A stretch of DNA of 64,000 bases from Cupriavidus necator N-1 (lineage in GTDB: Bacteria > Pseudomonadota > Gammaproteobacteria > Burkholderiales > Burkholderiaceae), in assembly GCF_000219215.1 (NCBI RefSeq), contig NC_015726.1, forward strand, positions 1,178,001 to 1,242,000, read 5' to 3'. This document shows positions 33,399-42,204 of this stretch, in pieces; within the stretch, counting starts at the first letter, position 1, and each line of letters begins with the position of its first letter. The translations under genes and the position numbers were made by a program. The notes beneath the pieces are model-generated. The model was not told the origin of the DNA. It was given only the letters and a program-made list of their open reading frames with translations, and made no database searches.

Positions 33399-35453
33399 AT
33401 GCCAACACCACAAACACCTGCGGCCGCCCCGGTGGCCGGCGAGCGGCGAGACCTGCCGCTGATGGGCCGTTCGGCGGAAGTCGGTACCGTCGATCGCGAT
33501 GCGCGCACCGTCGATCTGGTCTGGACCACCGGCGCGCGCGTGCAGCGCTACGACTGGTGGAACGAGCGCTACTACCTCGAGGAGCTCAGTCTCGACCCGG
33601 CGCACGTGCGGATGGGTCGGCTGCAGTCCGGCACGGCCAACCTGCTGAACACGCACTCGAGCTACGACTTGTCGGACGTGCTCGGCGTCGTCACGGCGGC
33701 GAGCCTCGACGGCGATCAGGGCCGGGCGTCGGTGCGCTTCAGTCAGCGCGACGACGTCCAGCCGTACTTTCAGGACGTTGTCGACGGAATCATCCGCAAC
33801 GTCTCCGTGGGCTACCGGATCTACAAGATGGAGCGCATCGCGCCCGCTGTGGACGGTGACCCGTGGATCTACCGCGCAATCGACTGGGAGCCGTACGAAC
33901 TCTCGCTCGTGCCGGTACCGGCCGACCCGGGCGCGACGACGCGCTCGGCAGAGCAGGGCCGGCAGCAACGCACGTTCGCGTGCGAATTCTTCGACCAATC
34001 CACGCCGGCAGCCGCTGGCAACCCCACCCGAAAGGAACCCAACATGCCCGGTGAGAACACGACCACCCAGCCGGCGGCCACGACGACGGCTGCCACCCAG
34101 ACTGCCCCGGTGGTCGACCAGCGTGCCCTGGACGCGGCGCGCGAGGAAGGCGCCCGCGCGGAAGCTGAGCGCCAGACTGGCATCCGCGAGGCGGTGCGCC
34201 TCGGTGGCCTGGACGGCGCCTTCGCTGACCAGCTGATCGGCGAGCGCAGCATGAGCGCTGCGGACGCTGGCATGGCGGTGCTGCGCGAGCAGGCTCGCCG
34301 CTCGGCGGCTAACCCGACGCGCTCGGCGGCCGACATCCAGACCACGCGCGACGAAACGGACGCGCGCCGCGCTGCCATGGGCGACGCGATCGTGCTGCGC
34401 GCCAACCCGCGTGCCTTCAACGATGCGGCGCGTATGGATGCAGCCCGCCAGTTCCGCGGCATGGACCTGATGGACATGGCACGCCAGGCCATCGAGCTGG
34501 GCGGCGGCAACTGCCGTGGCCTCAGCAAGCGTGAAATCGCGGTGATGGCGCTCAACCTGGACCGCGACATGCAGGTTCGCGGTGGCATGAGCAGCACCAG
34601 CGATTTCCCGGAAATCCTGGGCAACACCGTGGGCCGCAGCCTGCGCCAGGCGTACCAGGTGCAGACCCGTACCTTCCTGCCGTTCTGCCGCCCGTCGACC
34701 GCGCCGGACTTCAAGCAGGTGGCTCGCACGCAGCTGTCCGAGGCCTCCGCGCTGCAGAAGGTCAACGAAGGCGGCGAATACAAGGCCATCTCGTTCGGTG
34801 ACTCGGCCGAGAAGTACTCGCTGGGCAAGTACGGCGGCATCGTGTCGATCACCTGGGAATCGCTGATCAACGATGACCTGTCGGCGTTCGACCGCATGCC
34901 GATGGCCATCGCGGCGGAAGCTGCGGCCCTCGAGGGCGACATCGTCTACGGCATCCTGACAGGCAACCCGAACATGGCCGATGGGGTGGCGCTGTTCCAT
35001 GCCACCCACGCCAACCTGGCCGGTTCCGGTGCCGCGATTTCCGAGGCGGCGCTCTCGGCTGGCCGTGCTGCGATGCTCAAGCAGAAGGGCTTGAAGAATC
35101 GCGTGCTCAACGTGAAGCCCAGCTTCCTGGTGGTCGGCCCGGACAAGGAATTCGAGGCGAACAAGTTCACCTCGGCCAACTTCGTGGCAGCCAAGTCGGT
35201 CGACATCAACCCGGTCTACAACACCTCGCTCGAGGTGATCGTCGACGCCCGCATCACCGGCAACCTCTGGCACCTCATCGCCGAGCCTGGTCTGATCGAC
35301 ACCATCGAATACACCTACCTCGAGGGTGAGGAGGGTCTGTTCACCGAGCAGCGCCGCGGCTTCGAAGTCGACGGCCTGCAGATCAAGGCGCGCCACGTGT
35401 TCGCGGCCAAGGCTATCGACTGGCGCGGTCTGTATCAGAACCCGGGCGCGTAA
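33399..35453 (+). CDS. prohead protease / major capsid fusion
   Basis: A 684-aa fused head protein. Residues 1 to about 180 form an HK97-type prohead protease, with the catalytic His in NLLNTHSSYD and Ser in IIRNVSVGYR. A helical scaffold-like middle follows (around residues 230-300). From about residue 400 it is a major capsid protein (SDFPEILGNTVGRSLRQAYQ; WESLINDDLSAFDRMPMAIA; LFHATHANLAG). An internal ATG at 34044 (residue 216) with AAAGGA upstream could yield a separate scaffold-capsid product. Such fusions are recorded for many temperate phages. Confidence 0.9.
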   Translation: MPTPQTPAAAPVAGERRDLPLMGRSAEVGTVDRDARTVDLVWTTGARVQRYDWWNERYYLEELSLDPAHVRMGRLQSGTANLLNTHSSYDLSDVLGVVTAASLDGDQGRASVRFSQRDDVQPYFQDVVDGIIRNVSVGYRIYKMERIAPAVDGDPWIYRAIDWEPYELSLVPVPADPGATTRSAEQGRQQRTFACEFFDQSTPAAAGNPTRKEPNMPGENTTTQPAATTTAATQTAPVVDQRALDAAREEGARAEAERQTGIREAVRLGGLDGAFADQLIGERSMSAADAGMAVLREQARRSAANPTRSAADIQTTRDETDARRAAMGDAIVLRANPRAFNDAARMDAARQFRGMDLMDMARQAIELGGGNCRGLSKREIAVMALNLDRDMQVRGGMSSTSDFPEILGNTVGRSLRQAYQVQTRTFLPFCRPSTAPDFKQVARTQLSEASALQKVNEGGEYKAISFGDSAEKYSLGKYGGIVSITWESLINDDLSAFDRMPMAIAAEAAALEGDIVYGILTGNPNMADGVALFHATHANLAGSGAAISEAALSAGRAAMLKQKGLKNRVLNVKPSFLVVGPDKEFEANKFTSANFVAAKSVDINPVYNTSLEVIVDARITGNLWHLIAEPGLIDTIEYTYLEGEEGLFTEQRRGFEVDGLQIKARHVFAAKAIDWRGLYQNPGA

Positions 35454-35536
35454 CGCCAGCGGGTAGCACCACACGATAGGACGGGCGGCGAAGGTCGCCC
35501 GTTCTGCATTTCCATCAGCATTCAAGGAACATTGCG

Positions 35537-35869
35537 ATGAAAAACTTTGTGCAAAAAGGTGACACGCTCACCCTGACGCCCGCCGCTGCGGTCGCCTCTG
35601 GCGAGGCCATCCTGGTGGGCAAGATTTTCGGCGTCGCGGTCACCGCAGTCGCCATCAACACGCCGGGCGAGTTCGTGACCGAAGGCGTCTTCGATATCAC
35701 GGCCCTCAGCACTGACACCGCCTCGGTCGGCACCGTCCTGTACTGGGACAGCACCAACAAGCGCCTGACAACCACCTCCACCAGCAACACCCGCGTGGGC
35801 GTGGCGGTGGCGGCCAAGGCCAACGGCGACACCACGGCACGCATCAAGCTCGACGAAACGGTGGCCTGA
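35537..35869 (+). CDS. DUF2190 capsid decoration-type protein
   Basis: A 110-aa protein, MKNFVQKGDTLTLTPAAAVA then SGEAILVGKIFGVAVTAVAI, the DUF2190 pattern. These proteins are thought to be capsid cement. Right after the capsid gene, in the expected place. Confidence 0.85.
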   Translation: MKNFVQKGDTLTLTPAAAVASGEAILVGKIFGVAVTAVAINTPGEFVTEGVFDITALSTDTASVGTVLYWDSTNKRLTTTSTSNTRVGVAVAAKANGDTTARIKLDETVA

Positions 35870-36171
35870 TGGGCTTCGATACCGCCCGTTTCTGGCCGTC
35901 CTTCAAGCGCCACGGCATGCTCAGCGCGGTCAGTGTCGCCGGGTCGCCGGACTTCGACGGGCGGCTCGATGCGCCGTCTGGCTTCTTCGTCGACAACATG
36001 GTGCAGGCCGGCGACGTGACGCTGCAGTACCCGGCCGATACGCCTGTGACGCTGTCGCACGGCATGACGCTCCAGTGCAAGGGGCGCACCTACAAGGTGC
36101 TCTCCGAAGAGCCGGAGCGCTTGCAGGACGGCTGGCTGCTGCAGGTCAAGCTCAAGGACATCACGCCATGA
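35869..36171 (+). CDS. head completion / head-tail attachment protein
   Basis: A 100-aa protein, MGFDTARFWPSFKRHGMLSA with a beta-rich remainder (YPADTPVTLSHGMTLQCKGR). Its size and place fit lambda FII-like head-tail attachment proteins. Shares one base with the DUF2190 stop. Confidence 0.6.
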   Translation: MGFDTARFWPSFKRHGMLSAVSVAGSPDFDGRLDAPSGFFVDNMVQAGDVTLQYPADTPVTLSHGMTLQCKGRTYKVLSEEPERLQDGWLLQVKLKDITP

Positions 36172-36743
36172 CGACGACTCGCAAGGCCATCCGGCACGCT
36201 GTGCGCGACCTGCTGGCGGCGCAACCTGCGCTGACAGGGCGCGTGTTCGCCTCCCGCAACTATCCCGTCAGCGAAAAGAAGCTGCCGGTGGTGTTGGTCT
36301 ACACCGAGCGCGATGTTAGCGAGCAGGTCACGGAAACGCAGGAGCAGCACACCCTCGATGTCGTGGTCAGGGTCGTGGTGCCGGGCGATGCCGATGAAGG
36401 CGCAGACGACCAGCTCGACGACCTCTGCACGTTGGTGACGGCGACGATCGCCGCGGCCATCTACGGGTGGCTGACGCCCATGCCGACGTTGACAGACCTG
36501 GTCGAGAACATGGTCCAGCGCGAAACCAACTTGGCTTACCGCGGCGACGATGGGCAGCAGGACCTGCTGGCCGCCGAGATCACCTTCGCGGCCAGCTACT
36601 CGGCTTCGCCAACAGCTGAGTTCGACCAGCTCGGCATCGTGTCCGTGAGCTTCGACATGGCCAGCCCGCGCAATGACCCGCCGACGCCGATCGGGCCCGA
36701 TGGCCAGATCGACGCGCGCGCGGACATCGTTTTGCCAACGTAG
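36168..36743 (+). CDS. tail-completion-type protein (gpU-like or Mu gpJ-like)
   Basis: A 191-aa protein, MTTTRKAIRHAVRDLLAAQP then VFASRNYPVSEKKLPVVLVY and a central acidic segment. Size and position before the tail genes suggest a tail terminator. Start ATG overlaps the previous TGA. Confidence 0.6.
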   Translation: MTTTRKAIRHAVRDLLAAQPALTGRVFASRNYPVSEKKLPVVLVYTERDVSEQVTETQEQHTLDVVVRVVVPGDADEGADDQLDDLCTLVTATIAAAIYGWLTPMPTLTDLVENMVQRETNLAYRGDDGQQDLLAAEITFAASYSASPTAEFDQLGIVSVSFDMASPRNDPPTPIGPDGQIDARADIVLPT

Positions 36744-36763
36744 CCCTTCCGATAGGAACAAAC

Positions 36764-36952
36764 ATGAAAAGCATCACCATCAAGCCCGTCGAAGGGCGGC
36801 TGGTGCGCGACCCGGCGACGGGCCGCGAGATTGCGGAGCCGACGCCGGTGGACGGCGACGATCCGTTCTGGATCCGCCGCCTCGCTGATGGCGACGTGGC
36901 GGAAGTGACCAACACGGCCGCCAGCGGCCAGCCTGCGCGAGGTGACAAGTAA
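36764..36952 (+). CDS. DUF2635 protein (Mu gp38-like)
   Basis: A 62-aa protein with VRDPATGREIAEPTPVDGDD and WIRRLADGDV, the DUF2635 signature. In Mu the homologue gp38 precedes the sheath gene, as here. Overlaps the sheath start by 1 bp. Confidence 0.85.
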   Translation: MKSITIKPVEGRLVRDPATGREIAEPTPVDGDDPFWIRRLADGDVAEVTNTAASGQPARGDK

Positions 36953-38433
36953 TGGGCCAGATCAGTTTCAACCAGATCCCGGTCAACCTGCTGACGCCCG
37001 GGGCCTATGTCGAGTTCGACAACAGCAAGGCGGTCAGTGGCCTGGTGGTGATGCCCAACCGCATCCTCATCATCGCCCAGATGCTGGCTGCCGGCACCGC
37101 CACGGCGAACGTGCCGTTCCAGGCCGACAACCTGGCCGGCGTGCAGGCCCGTTGCGGCCGCGGCTCGCATGCGGCGCTGATGTTCGAGGCCGTGCTGCGC
37201 ATCACCGATTCCATCGAGACATGGATCCTCCCGGTGGCTGATTCGGGCGGTGGCGTGGCGGCGACCGGGACTGTGGCGCTGGCTGGTACGCCGACCGCTG
37301 CCGGCACGCTCAACCTGTACGTGGCTGCTGACCGCATCCAGGTGGCGGTGGCAACGACCGACACACCGACGACCGTGGCCACGGCGCTGGCCGCCGCGAT
37401 CAATGCCAACGCAGACCTGCCGGTGACGGCCACGTCCGCCGCTGGCAACGTGACGCTGACGGCGCGCAACAAGGGCACGCTGGGCAACGACATCGACCTG
37501 CGGCTGAACTACTACCCGCTGTCCGAGAGCACGCCGGCCGGCCTGAACGTGACCATCACGGCGATGGCCAGCGGTACCGGCGACCCGTCGATCGCCACGG
37601 CGATCGCCGCCATGGGCGAGACGCAATACAACACCGTGCTGATGGGTCTGTCAGATGCGTCCAACATGGCGCTGATCGAGACCGAGCTCGACGCGCGCTG
37701 GGGCCCGCTGCGCCAGAACGACGGGCGTGTGCATACCGCGGTGCGTGGCACGGTCGGCTCGCTCAACACCTACGCCAGCACGCGCAACAGCCCGCACGTG
37801 GTGGCCTGGTCGGTCGAGCAGGGTGGCTCGCCGTCGCCGGTGTGGGAGCACGCGGCCATCTGGGGCGCGATCTGCGCGTTCTACCTGGGCGGCATCGACC
37901 CGGCTCGCCCGGTGCAAACGCTGGTCGGTGCCGGCCTGCTGCCGGCCTCGGCCGAGAAGCGCTTCACCCGGGCCGAGCGCAACAACCTGCTGTCGTACGG
38001 GATGGCGACCTGCATCGCCAACCCGGGCGGCCAGCTGGCGGCGGAACGTGCGGTCACGATGTACACGCAGAATGCCAGCGGCATCGTCGACCCCAGCTAC
38101 CGCGACGTCGAGACGATGTACACGCTCAGCTACCTGCGCTACAGCGTGCGTGCGCGCATCTCGCAGGTGTACCCGCGCCACAAGCTGGCCAATGACGGCA
38201 CCGTGTTCGACGCCGGCCAGGCGATCGCCACGCCGACGATGATCCGCGCCGAGCTGATCGCGCTGTTCCGCGACTGGGAGGAGGCAGGGCTGGTCGAGGA
38301 CTTCGACCAGTTCAAGGCCGACCTGCAGGTCGTGCGCAGCGGAACCGACGCCAACCGCGTCGACGTCCTGCTGCCGCCGAACCTTGTCAACCAGTTCCGC
38401 GTGTTCGCCGCGCAGATCCAGTTCCGCCTGTAA
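36952..38433 (+). CDS. contractile tail sheath protein (Mu gpL-like)
   Basis: A 493-aa sheath protein. It contains FNQIPVNLLTPGAYVEFDNS, RSTGLSD-type beta segments and the C-terminal TLSYLRYSVRARISQVYPRH region, which fits the Mu gpL family. Presence of sheath, tube and baseplate genes shows a contractile (myovirus) tail. Confidence 0.92.
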   Translation: MGQISFNQIPVNLLTPGAYVEFDNSKAVSGLVVMPNRILIIAQMLAAGTATANVPFQADNLAGVQARCGRGSHAALMFEAVLRITDSIETWILPVADSGGGVAATGTVALAGTPTAAGTLNLYVAADRIQVAVATTDTPTTVATALAAAINANADLPVTATSAAGNVTLTARNKGTLGNDIDLRLNYYPLSESTPAGLNVTITAMASGTGDPSIATAIAAMGETQYNTVLMGLSDASNMALIETELDARWGPLRQNDGRVHTAVRGTVGSLNTYASTRNSPHVVAWSVEQGGSPSPVWEHAAIWGAICAFYLGGIDPARPVQTLVGAGLLPASAEKRFTRAERNNLLSYGMATCIANPGGQLAAERAVTMYTQNASGIVDPSYRDVETMYTLSYLRYSVRARISQVYPRHKLANDGTVFDAGQAIATPTMIRAELIALFRDWEEAGLVEDFDQFKADLQVVRSGTDANRVDVLLPPNLVNQFRVFAAQIQFRL

Positions 38434-38481
38434 CCCGAAGCGTGGGGCGCCCGCCCCACGCGCAACCTCAAGGAAGACAAC

Positions 38482-38847
38482 ATGGCAGGCAAACAAGTCA
38501 TGGGGCGTGCCTTCATCACCGTCGCGGGCCAGCGCCTGGCGTCGGTGCCCGGCTCGGCCAAGCTCAACACCGGCGGTGTCGAGCGCACCCCGCAGGTGTC
38601 CGATGCGGGCACGGTGTTCTACACGGAAAAACCGGTCCAGTCCGAGATCGAGTGCGACATCCTGATCACGGCGGACACCGACATCATCGCGCTGAACAGC
38701 ACCACCGATGCCGTGGTGCTGTTCCAGGCGGACTCGGGCCAGAGCTACATGGTCCGCAACGGCGCCATGGCCTCGCCGCTGAACCCGCAGGCGGGTGACG
38801 GCAAGGCCTCGGTCAAGATGTTTGGCGCACCGGCGGAGGCTGTCTGA
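38482..38847 (+). CDS. tail tube protein (Mu gpM-like)
   Basis: A 121-aa protein, MAGKQVMGRAFITVAGQRLA, then ITADTDIIALNSTTDAVVLF and ASPLNPQAGDGKASVKMFG, the tube family of Mu-type tails. Forms the inner channel below the sheath. Confidence 0.9.
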   Translation: MAGKQVMGRAFITVAGQRLASVPGSAKLNTGGVERTPQVSDAGTVFYTEKPVQSEIECDILITADTDIIALNSTTDAVVLFQADSGQSYMVRNGAMASPLNPQAGDGKASVKMFGAPAEAV

Positions 38848-39176
38848 TGGCTGCTCTCGCGAATATCAAGGTCACGCTCAGTGAGCCGATCAAGCTGAAA
38901 GGCGGCGGCGAGCTCACCGAGTTGGTAATGGCCCGGCCGAAGGCGCGCCATCTGCGCACCATGGAGATGACGGCCAAGCCCAGCATGGGCATGATCCTCG
39001 ACCTAGCTGCCGAGCTGGCCGGCCTCACGCCGGAAGAGATCGACGACCTCGAGGCTGCCGACGCCATGGAGGTCGTCACCGAGCTTGGCCCTTTCTTGGT
39101 GAAAGACGATGGGACGAAGCCGTTGCCCTCATCGCCTACACCTTCCACTTCCCCCCAGACTCCATCTGGGACATGA
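38847..39176 (+). CDS. tail assembly chaperone (Mu gp41-like), zero-frame product
   Basis: A 109-aa product. MAALANIKVTLSEPIKLKGG, LTELVMARPKARHLRTMEMT and MILDLAAELAGLTPEEIDDL match the Mu gp41 family. It reads through the slippery site at 39089-39095 in frame 0 and ends with a Pro/Ser/Thr-rich tail of uncertain relevance. It shares one base with the tube gene stop. Confidence 0.85.
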   Translation: MAALANIKVTLSEPIKLKGGGELTELVMARPKARHLRTMEMTAKPSMGMILDLAAELAGLTPEEIDDLEAADAMEVVTELGPFLVKDDGTKPLPSSPTPSTSPQTPSGT

Positions 39177-39250
39177 CCACGGCGGATCTCGACTTCTGGT
39201 GCGGCAAGGCCGAGGAGATCCACAAGGCGCTGGGTAGCGCGCAGGGGTAA
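38847..39250 (+). CDS. tail assembly chaperone, -1 frameshift product
   Basis: Predicted 134-aa longer product made by slipping -1 at C CCT TTC (39089-39095): the first 83 codons are read in frame 0, then 51 residues (starting LGERRWDEAVALIAYTFHFP, then WDMTTADLDFWCG and AEEIHKALG) in the -1 frame to TAA 39248-39250. The -1 segment has no start codon of its own but encodes a well-formed helical/aromatic domain, as for the G/GT or E/E' pairs of other phages. Confidence 0.75.
39089..39095 (+). promoter_or_regulatory. programmed -1 frameshift site
   Basis: Heptamer C CCT TTC fits X XXY YYZ: both tRNAs re-pair fully after slipping back one base (CCT to CCC, TTC to TTT). No stop interrupts the -1 frame from the heptamer to 39248. 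Confidence 0.8.
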
Positions 39251-39255
39251 TCGGC

Positions 39256-40977
39256 ATGGCAGACACGAACAAGGCCGAGATCGTCATCACCGCACTGGAT
39301 CGGGCGAGTGCCACGCTCCAGCGCATCGGTGAGAAGTTCGACAGCGTCACCAAGCCGGTCGGCCGCGTGCAGGAGGCGGTCGGCCGATTCACCGATGCTA
39401 CCGGCTTCAGCAAGATGGGCGGCGCCGTCAGCGGCCTGACCGAAAAGCTCAAGGGGCTGGCCACCGTCTCGGTCGGGTTGGGTGTGGGTTACAGCGTAGC
39501 GCTGGGCGGCATCGTCGCCACGGCTAAGGCGGCAGCGGACGCCGTCGACCAGGTCGGCGACCTGTCCTCGCGCTATGGAGTGGCCAGTCAGGACGTCCAG
39601 GTATTCGGCGGCTTCGTCTCCGAGGCCGGCGGCAACATGGACGACGCGGCCAAGGCGCTGGGCAAGCTCAACAAGAACATGAGCCTGGCCAGGGCGGGCA
39701 GCAAGGAAATGCAGGGGGCGTTCGCGTCCGCCGGCATCTCCATGGCTGACCTGCGATCGAAGACGCCGGCCGAGGTCCTGTTCAAGATGGCAGAGGCGGC
39801 CAAGGCTTCCGAGAAGGAAGGCGCCAAGCTGGCCACGCTGGAGGCGGTCATGGGCAAGAGCGGCTCCATCATGCTCGACGCGCTCAACAAGGGCGGCGAC
39901 GAGCTGAAGGATCGCTACAAGCAGATGACGGCCGACGGCGCGCTCTTCACCGAGGAGCAGATCAGCCAGGCGGACGCCTTCGACAAGTCGTGGCAGCGCA
40001 TGTCGCGCACCGTCGAAGGGGTCAAGAATGCGCTGGGGCTGAAGCTGGCCAACGCCATGCAGCCGCTCGTCGACCGCATGCAGGCCTGGGTGGTGGCCAA
40101 CCGCGCCATGCTGGAGTCGAAGGTCGACAAGTTCGCCGAGGCGCTGCCCGGGGTGCTGTCGGATGTGGTCGATGTCTTCGAGGGGCTGTGGAATGTCGCC
40201 GTCAAGCTCGGCGCGGCGTTCAAGGCGCTGAAGACGGCAATCGGGCCCACTAATGCGGTGCTGGCGGTCATGGCGCCAATCCTGGCGCCGGTGGCGCTGG
40301 CGGTCGGGCAGGTGGTGTTCGCCTTCGGCCGCTTCGCCTGGATCATGGGCAACGGCCTCTTCATCATGCTGCCCAAGCTGATCGGCCTGATCCGCCTGGT
40401 AGGCGCGGCGTTCATGGCCAACCCCATCCTGGCAGTCGTGGGGGTGCTGGCTGCTGCGGCGTTCCTGTTGTGGCAGAACTGGGACTGGGTGATCGGCCGG
40501 CTCGCGGCGGCGTGGCAGTGGCTGGCGGATATGGCCTCGGCCTATGTCAACCTGGTCGTCGGCTTCTGGTCTGGCATGGGGCAGGCGCTGATGGCCGTCT
40601 TCACGGGCGACTGGGAGCGCTTGGGCCAGATCGTCCAGGGCGCACTTGACACGATCAAGGGCTGGTTTCCTGGCCTGTATGACGTGTTCGTCTCGGTGTG
40701 GGACCGGATCGTCGCGTGGTTCGCCCCGAAGATGCAGGCCCTCACCAGCATCTTGCCGAGCTGGTTGACGGGCGGCAGCGTCAACGTGACCGCGAGGGGC
40801 GTGCCGGCGGCACCTGTCGCCGCCCAGGTGATCGCGGGCGGCCAGGCGCAGCGCCAGGAGGTGGGCGGCCGGATCCAGATCGAACTGTCCGGTGCGCCGG
40901 CCAAGGTGACCGACATGCGGTCGAACAATCCCAACGTCCCGCTGGATGTGTCGTCAGGCATGTACGCCTTCGGCTGA
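39256..40977 (+). CDS. tail tape measure protein
   Basis: A 573-aa protein with N-terminal coiled-coil (VITALDRASATLQRIGEKF), Gly/Ala-rich segments, hydrophobic helices in the middle (VLAVMAPILAPVALAVGQVV, VVGVLAAAAFLLWQNWDW) and a final region with SGMYAFG. This is the tape-measure layout. The modest length suggests a tail of medium length. Located directly after the chaperone frameshift pair, as expected. Confidence 0.9.
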   Translation: MADTNKAEIVITALDRASATLQRIGEKFDSVTKPVGRVQEAVGRFTDATGFSKMGGAVSGLTEKLKGLATVSVGLGVGYSVALGGIVATAKAAADAVDQVGDLSSRYGVASQDVQVFGGFVSEAGGNMDDAAKALGKLNKNMSLARAGSKEMQGAFASAGISMADLRSKTPAEVLFKMAEAAKASEKEGAKLATLEAVMGKSGSIMLDALNKGGDELKDRYKQMTADGALFTEEQISQADAFDKSWQRMSRTVEGVKNALGLKLANAMQPLVDRMQAWVVANRAMLESKVDKFAEALPGVLSDVVDVFEGLWNVAVKLGAAFKALKTAIGPTNAVLAVMAPILAPVALAVGQVVFAFGRFAWIMGNGLFIMLPKLIGLIRLVGAAFMANPILAVVGVLAAAAFLLWQNWDWVIGRLAAAWQWLADMASAYVNLVVGFWSGMGQALMAVFTGDWERLGQIVQGALDTIKGWFPGLYDVFVSVWDRIVAWFAPKMQALTSILPSWLTGGSVNVTARGVPAAPVAAQVIAGGQAQRQEVGGRIQIELSGAPAKVTDMRSNNPNVPLDVSSGMYAFG

Positions 40978-40998
40978 TCCTCTGGCAACCGCAACACC

Positions 40999-41024
40999 CG
41001 CCCGGCCTGCGCGCCGGGCGTTTT
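40999..41024 (+). terminator. intrinsic hairpin before the gpN-like gene
   Basis: CGCCCGGC / GCCGGGCG stem (40999-41006 with 41013-41020), six-base loop, then TTTTC. The following TTTTCATTTCTGGAG is identical to the string after the terminator at 27538. Confidence 0.7.
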
Positions 41025-41040
41025 CATTTCTGGAGGCACC

Positions 41041-42204
41041 ATGAGCTGGCGTGATGAGCTGCGCCCGGCATCGTTCCGCGGCGTCGCCTTTGAGACCCGT
41101 GGCCACGAGCTGGGCGGTGGCCGGCGCCTCGCGCGGCATGAATACCCGCAGCGCGACGAGCCGTACCTGGAGGACATGGGCAAGAAGGCGCGCGAGTACA
41201 AGGTCCAGGCCTTTGTAATCGGTCCGGACTACCGTGCGGCGCGCGATGCGCTCCTGGAGGCGCTGGAGCAATCCGGCCCTGGCGAGCTGGTGCATCCGTT
41301 CTTTGGCCGGCGCAGCGTCGTGGCCGGTGAGTTCGGTCTCAAGGAGAGCACCGAGGAAGGCGGGATGGCCACCTTCTCGCTGGTCTTCACCGAGGCGGGC
41401 AAGCTGGCCGAGCCGGACGTCGATATCGACTTGCCGGCGGAGCTGCTCGCCAGTCAGGAAACGGCCTTCGATGAAGTGGCCAACGATTTCGCCGAGTCGT
41501 TTGATGTGTCCGGCCTGCCGGCCTGGTCGCTCGATGACATCGAGGCAGCCATCAATGATTTCCTGTCGCTGGATGCCTTCAAGGCGGTGGCCAACGAAGT
41601 CTCCGGCTTCGTCAGTCGCGTTGCTGACCTGGTGATGCGGCCGGTCGACTTCGCCAATTCCGTGATCGGGCTGGTGCGGCGGCTCACCGACGTCTCGTCG
41701 ATCCTCAGTACGCCGTATATGCCGGTGCGGGCATGGCGCACGCAGTCGGTCCAGGCGGAGACGACGACGCGCGGCGTGGTGGCGAAACAGCAGGCGGCGG
41801 TCAACATGCTGTTTCACCGTGCGGCCCTGGTGCAGGAAACCGCCACACTGCAAGCCACCGACGGGCCGACTGCGCTCGAAACCCGTCAGCAGGTGGAGGC
41901 GGCGCGTCAGTTGGTGCTCGAGCATTTCGACACGCACGACGTGACGCCAGGCCTGCCGCGGCCGGCCCCGGCGCTGGCCGCTGCCCTCAAGGCGCTGCAG
42001 GTCAATACGCTGGTCTACCTGCGTCGGCAGTCAGCCGCGCTGCCGCAGGTGTACGCCCTGCAGCTGCTGGAGGCGACGCCGGCGGTCGTGCTCGCCTATG
42101 ACCTGTACCAAAATCTGCGTGCCGACGAGATCGTCCGCCGCAACGCGGTCCGCCATCCCGGCTTCGTGCCGGCGGGCGTGCCGCTGGAGGTAACCAGCCA
42201 ATGA
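41041..42204 (+). CDS. DNA circularization / tail protein (Mu gpN-like)
   Basis: A 387-aa protein, MSWRDELRPASFRGVAFETR, GRRLARHEYPQRDEPYLEDM and VAGEFGLKESTEEGGMATFS, the Mu gpN family. In Mu it is essential for tail and for genome circularisation after infection. Start is preceded by GGAGG. Confidence 0.9.
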   Translation: MSWRDELRPASFRGVAFETRGHELGGGRRLARHEYPQRDEPYLEDMGKKAREYKVQAFVIGPDYRAARDALLEALEQSGPGELVHPFFGRRSVVAGEFGLKESTEEGGMATFSLVFTEAGKLAEPDVDIDLPAELLASQETAFDEVANDFAESFDVSGLPAWSLDDIEAAINDFLSLDAFKAVANEVSGFVSRVADLVMRPVDFANSVIGLVRRLTDVSSILSTPYMPVRAWRTQSVQAETTTRGVVAKQQAAVNMLFHRAALVQETATLQATDGPTALETRQQVEAARQLVLEHFDTHDVTPGLPRPAPALAAALKALQVNTLVYLRRQSAALPQVYALQLLEATPAVVLAYDLYQNLRADEIVRRNAVRHPGFVPAGVPLEVTSQ

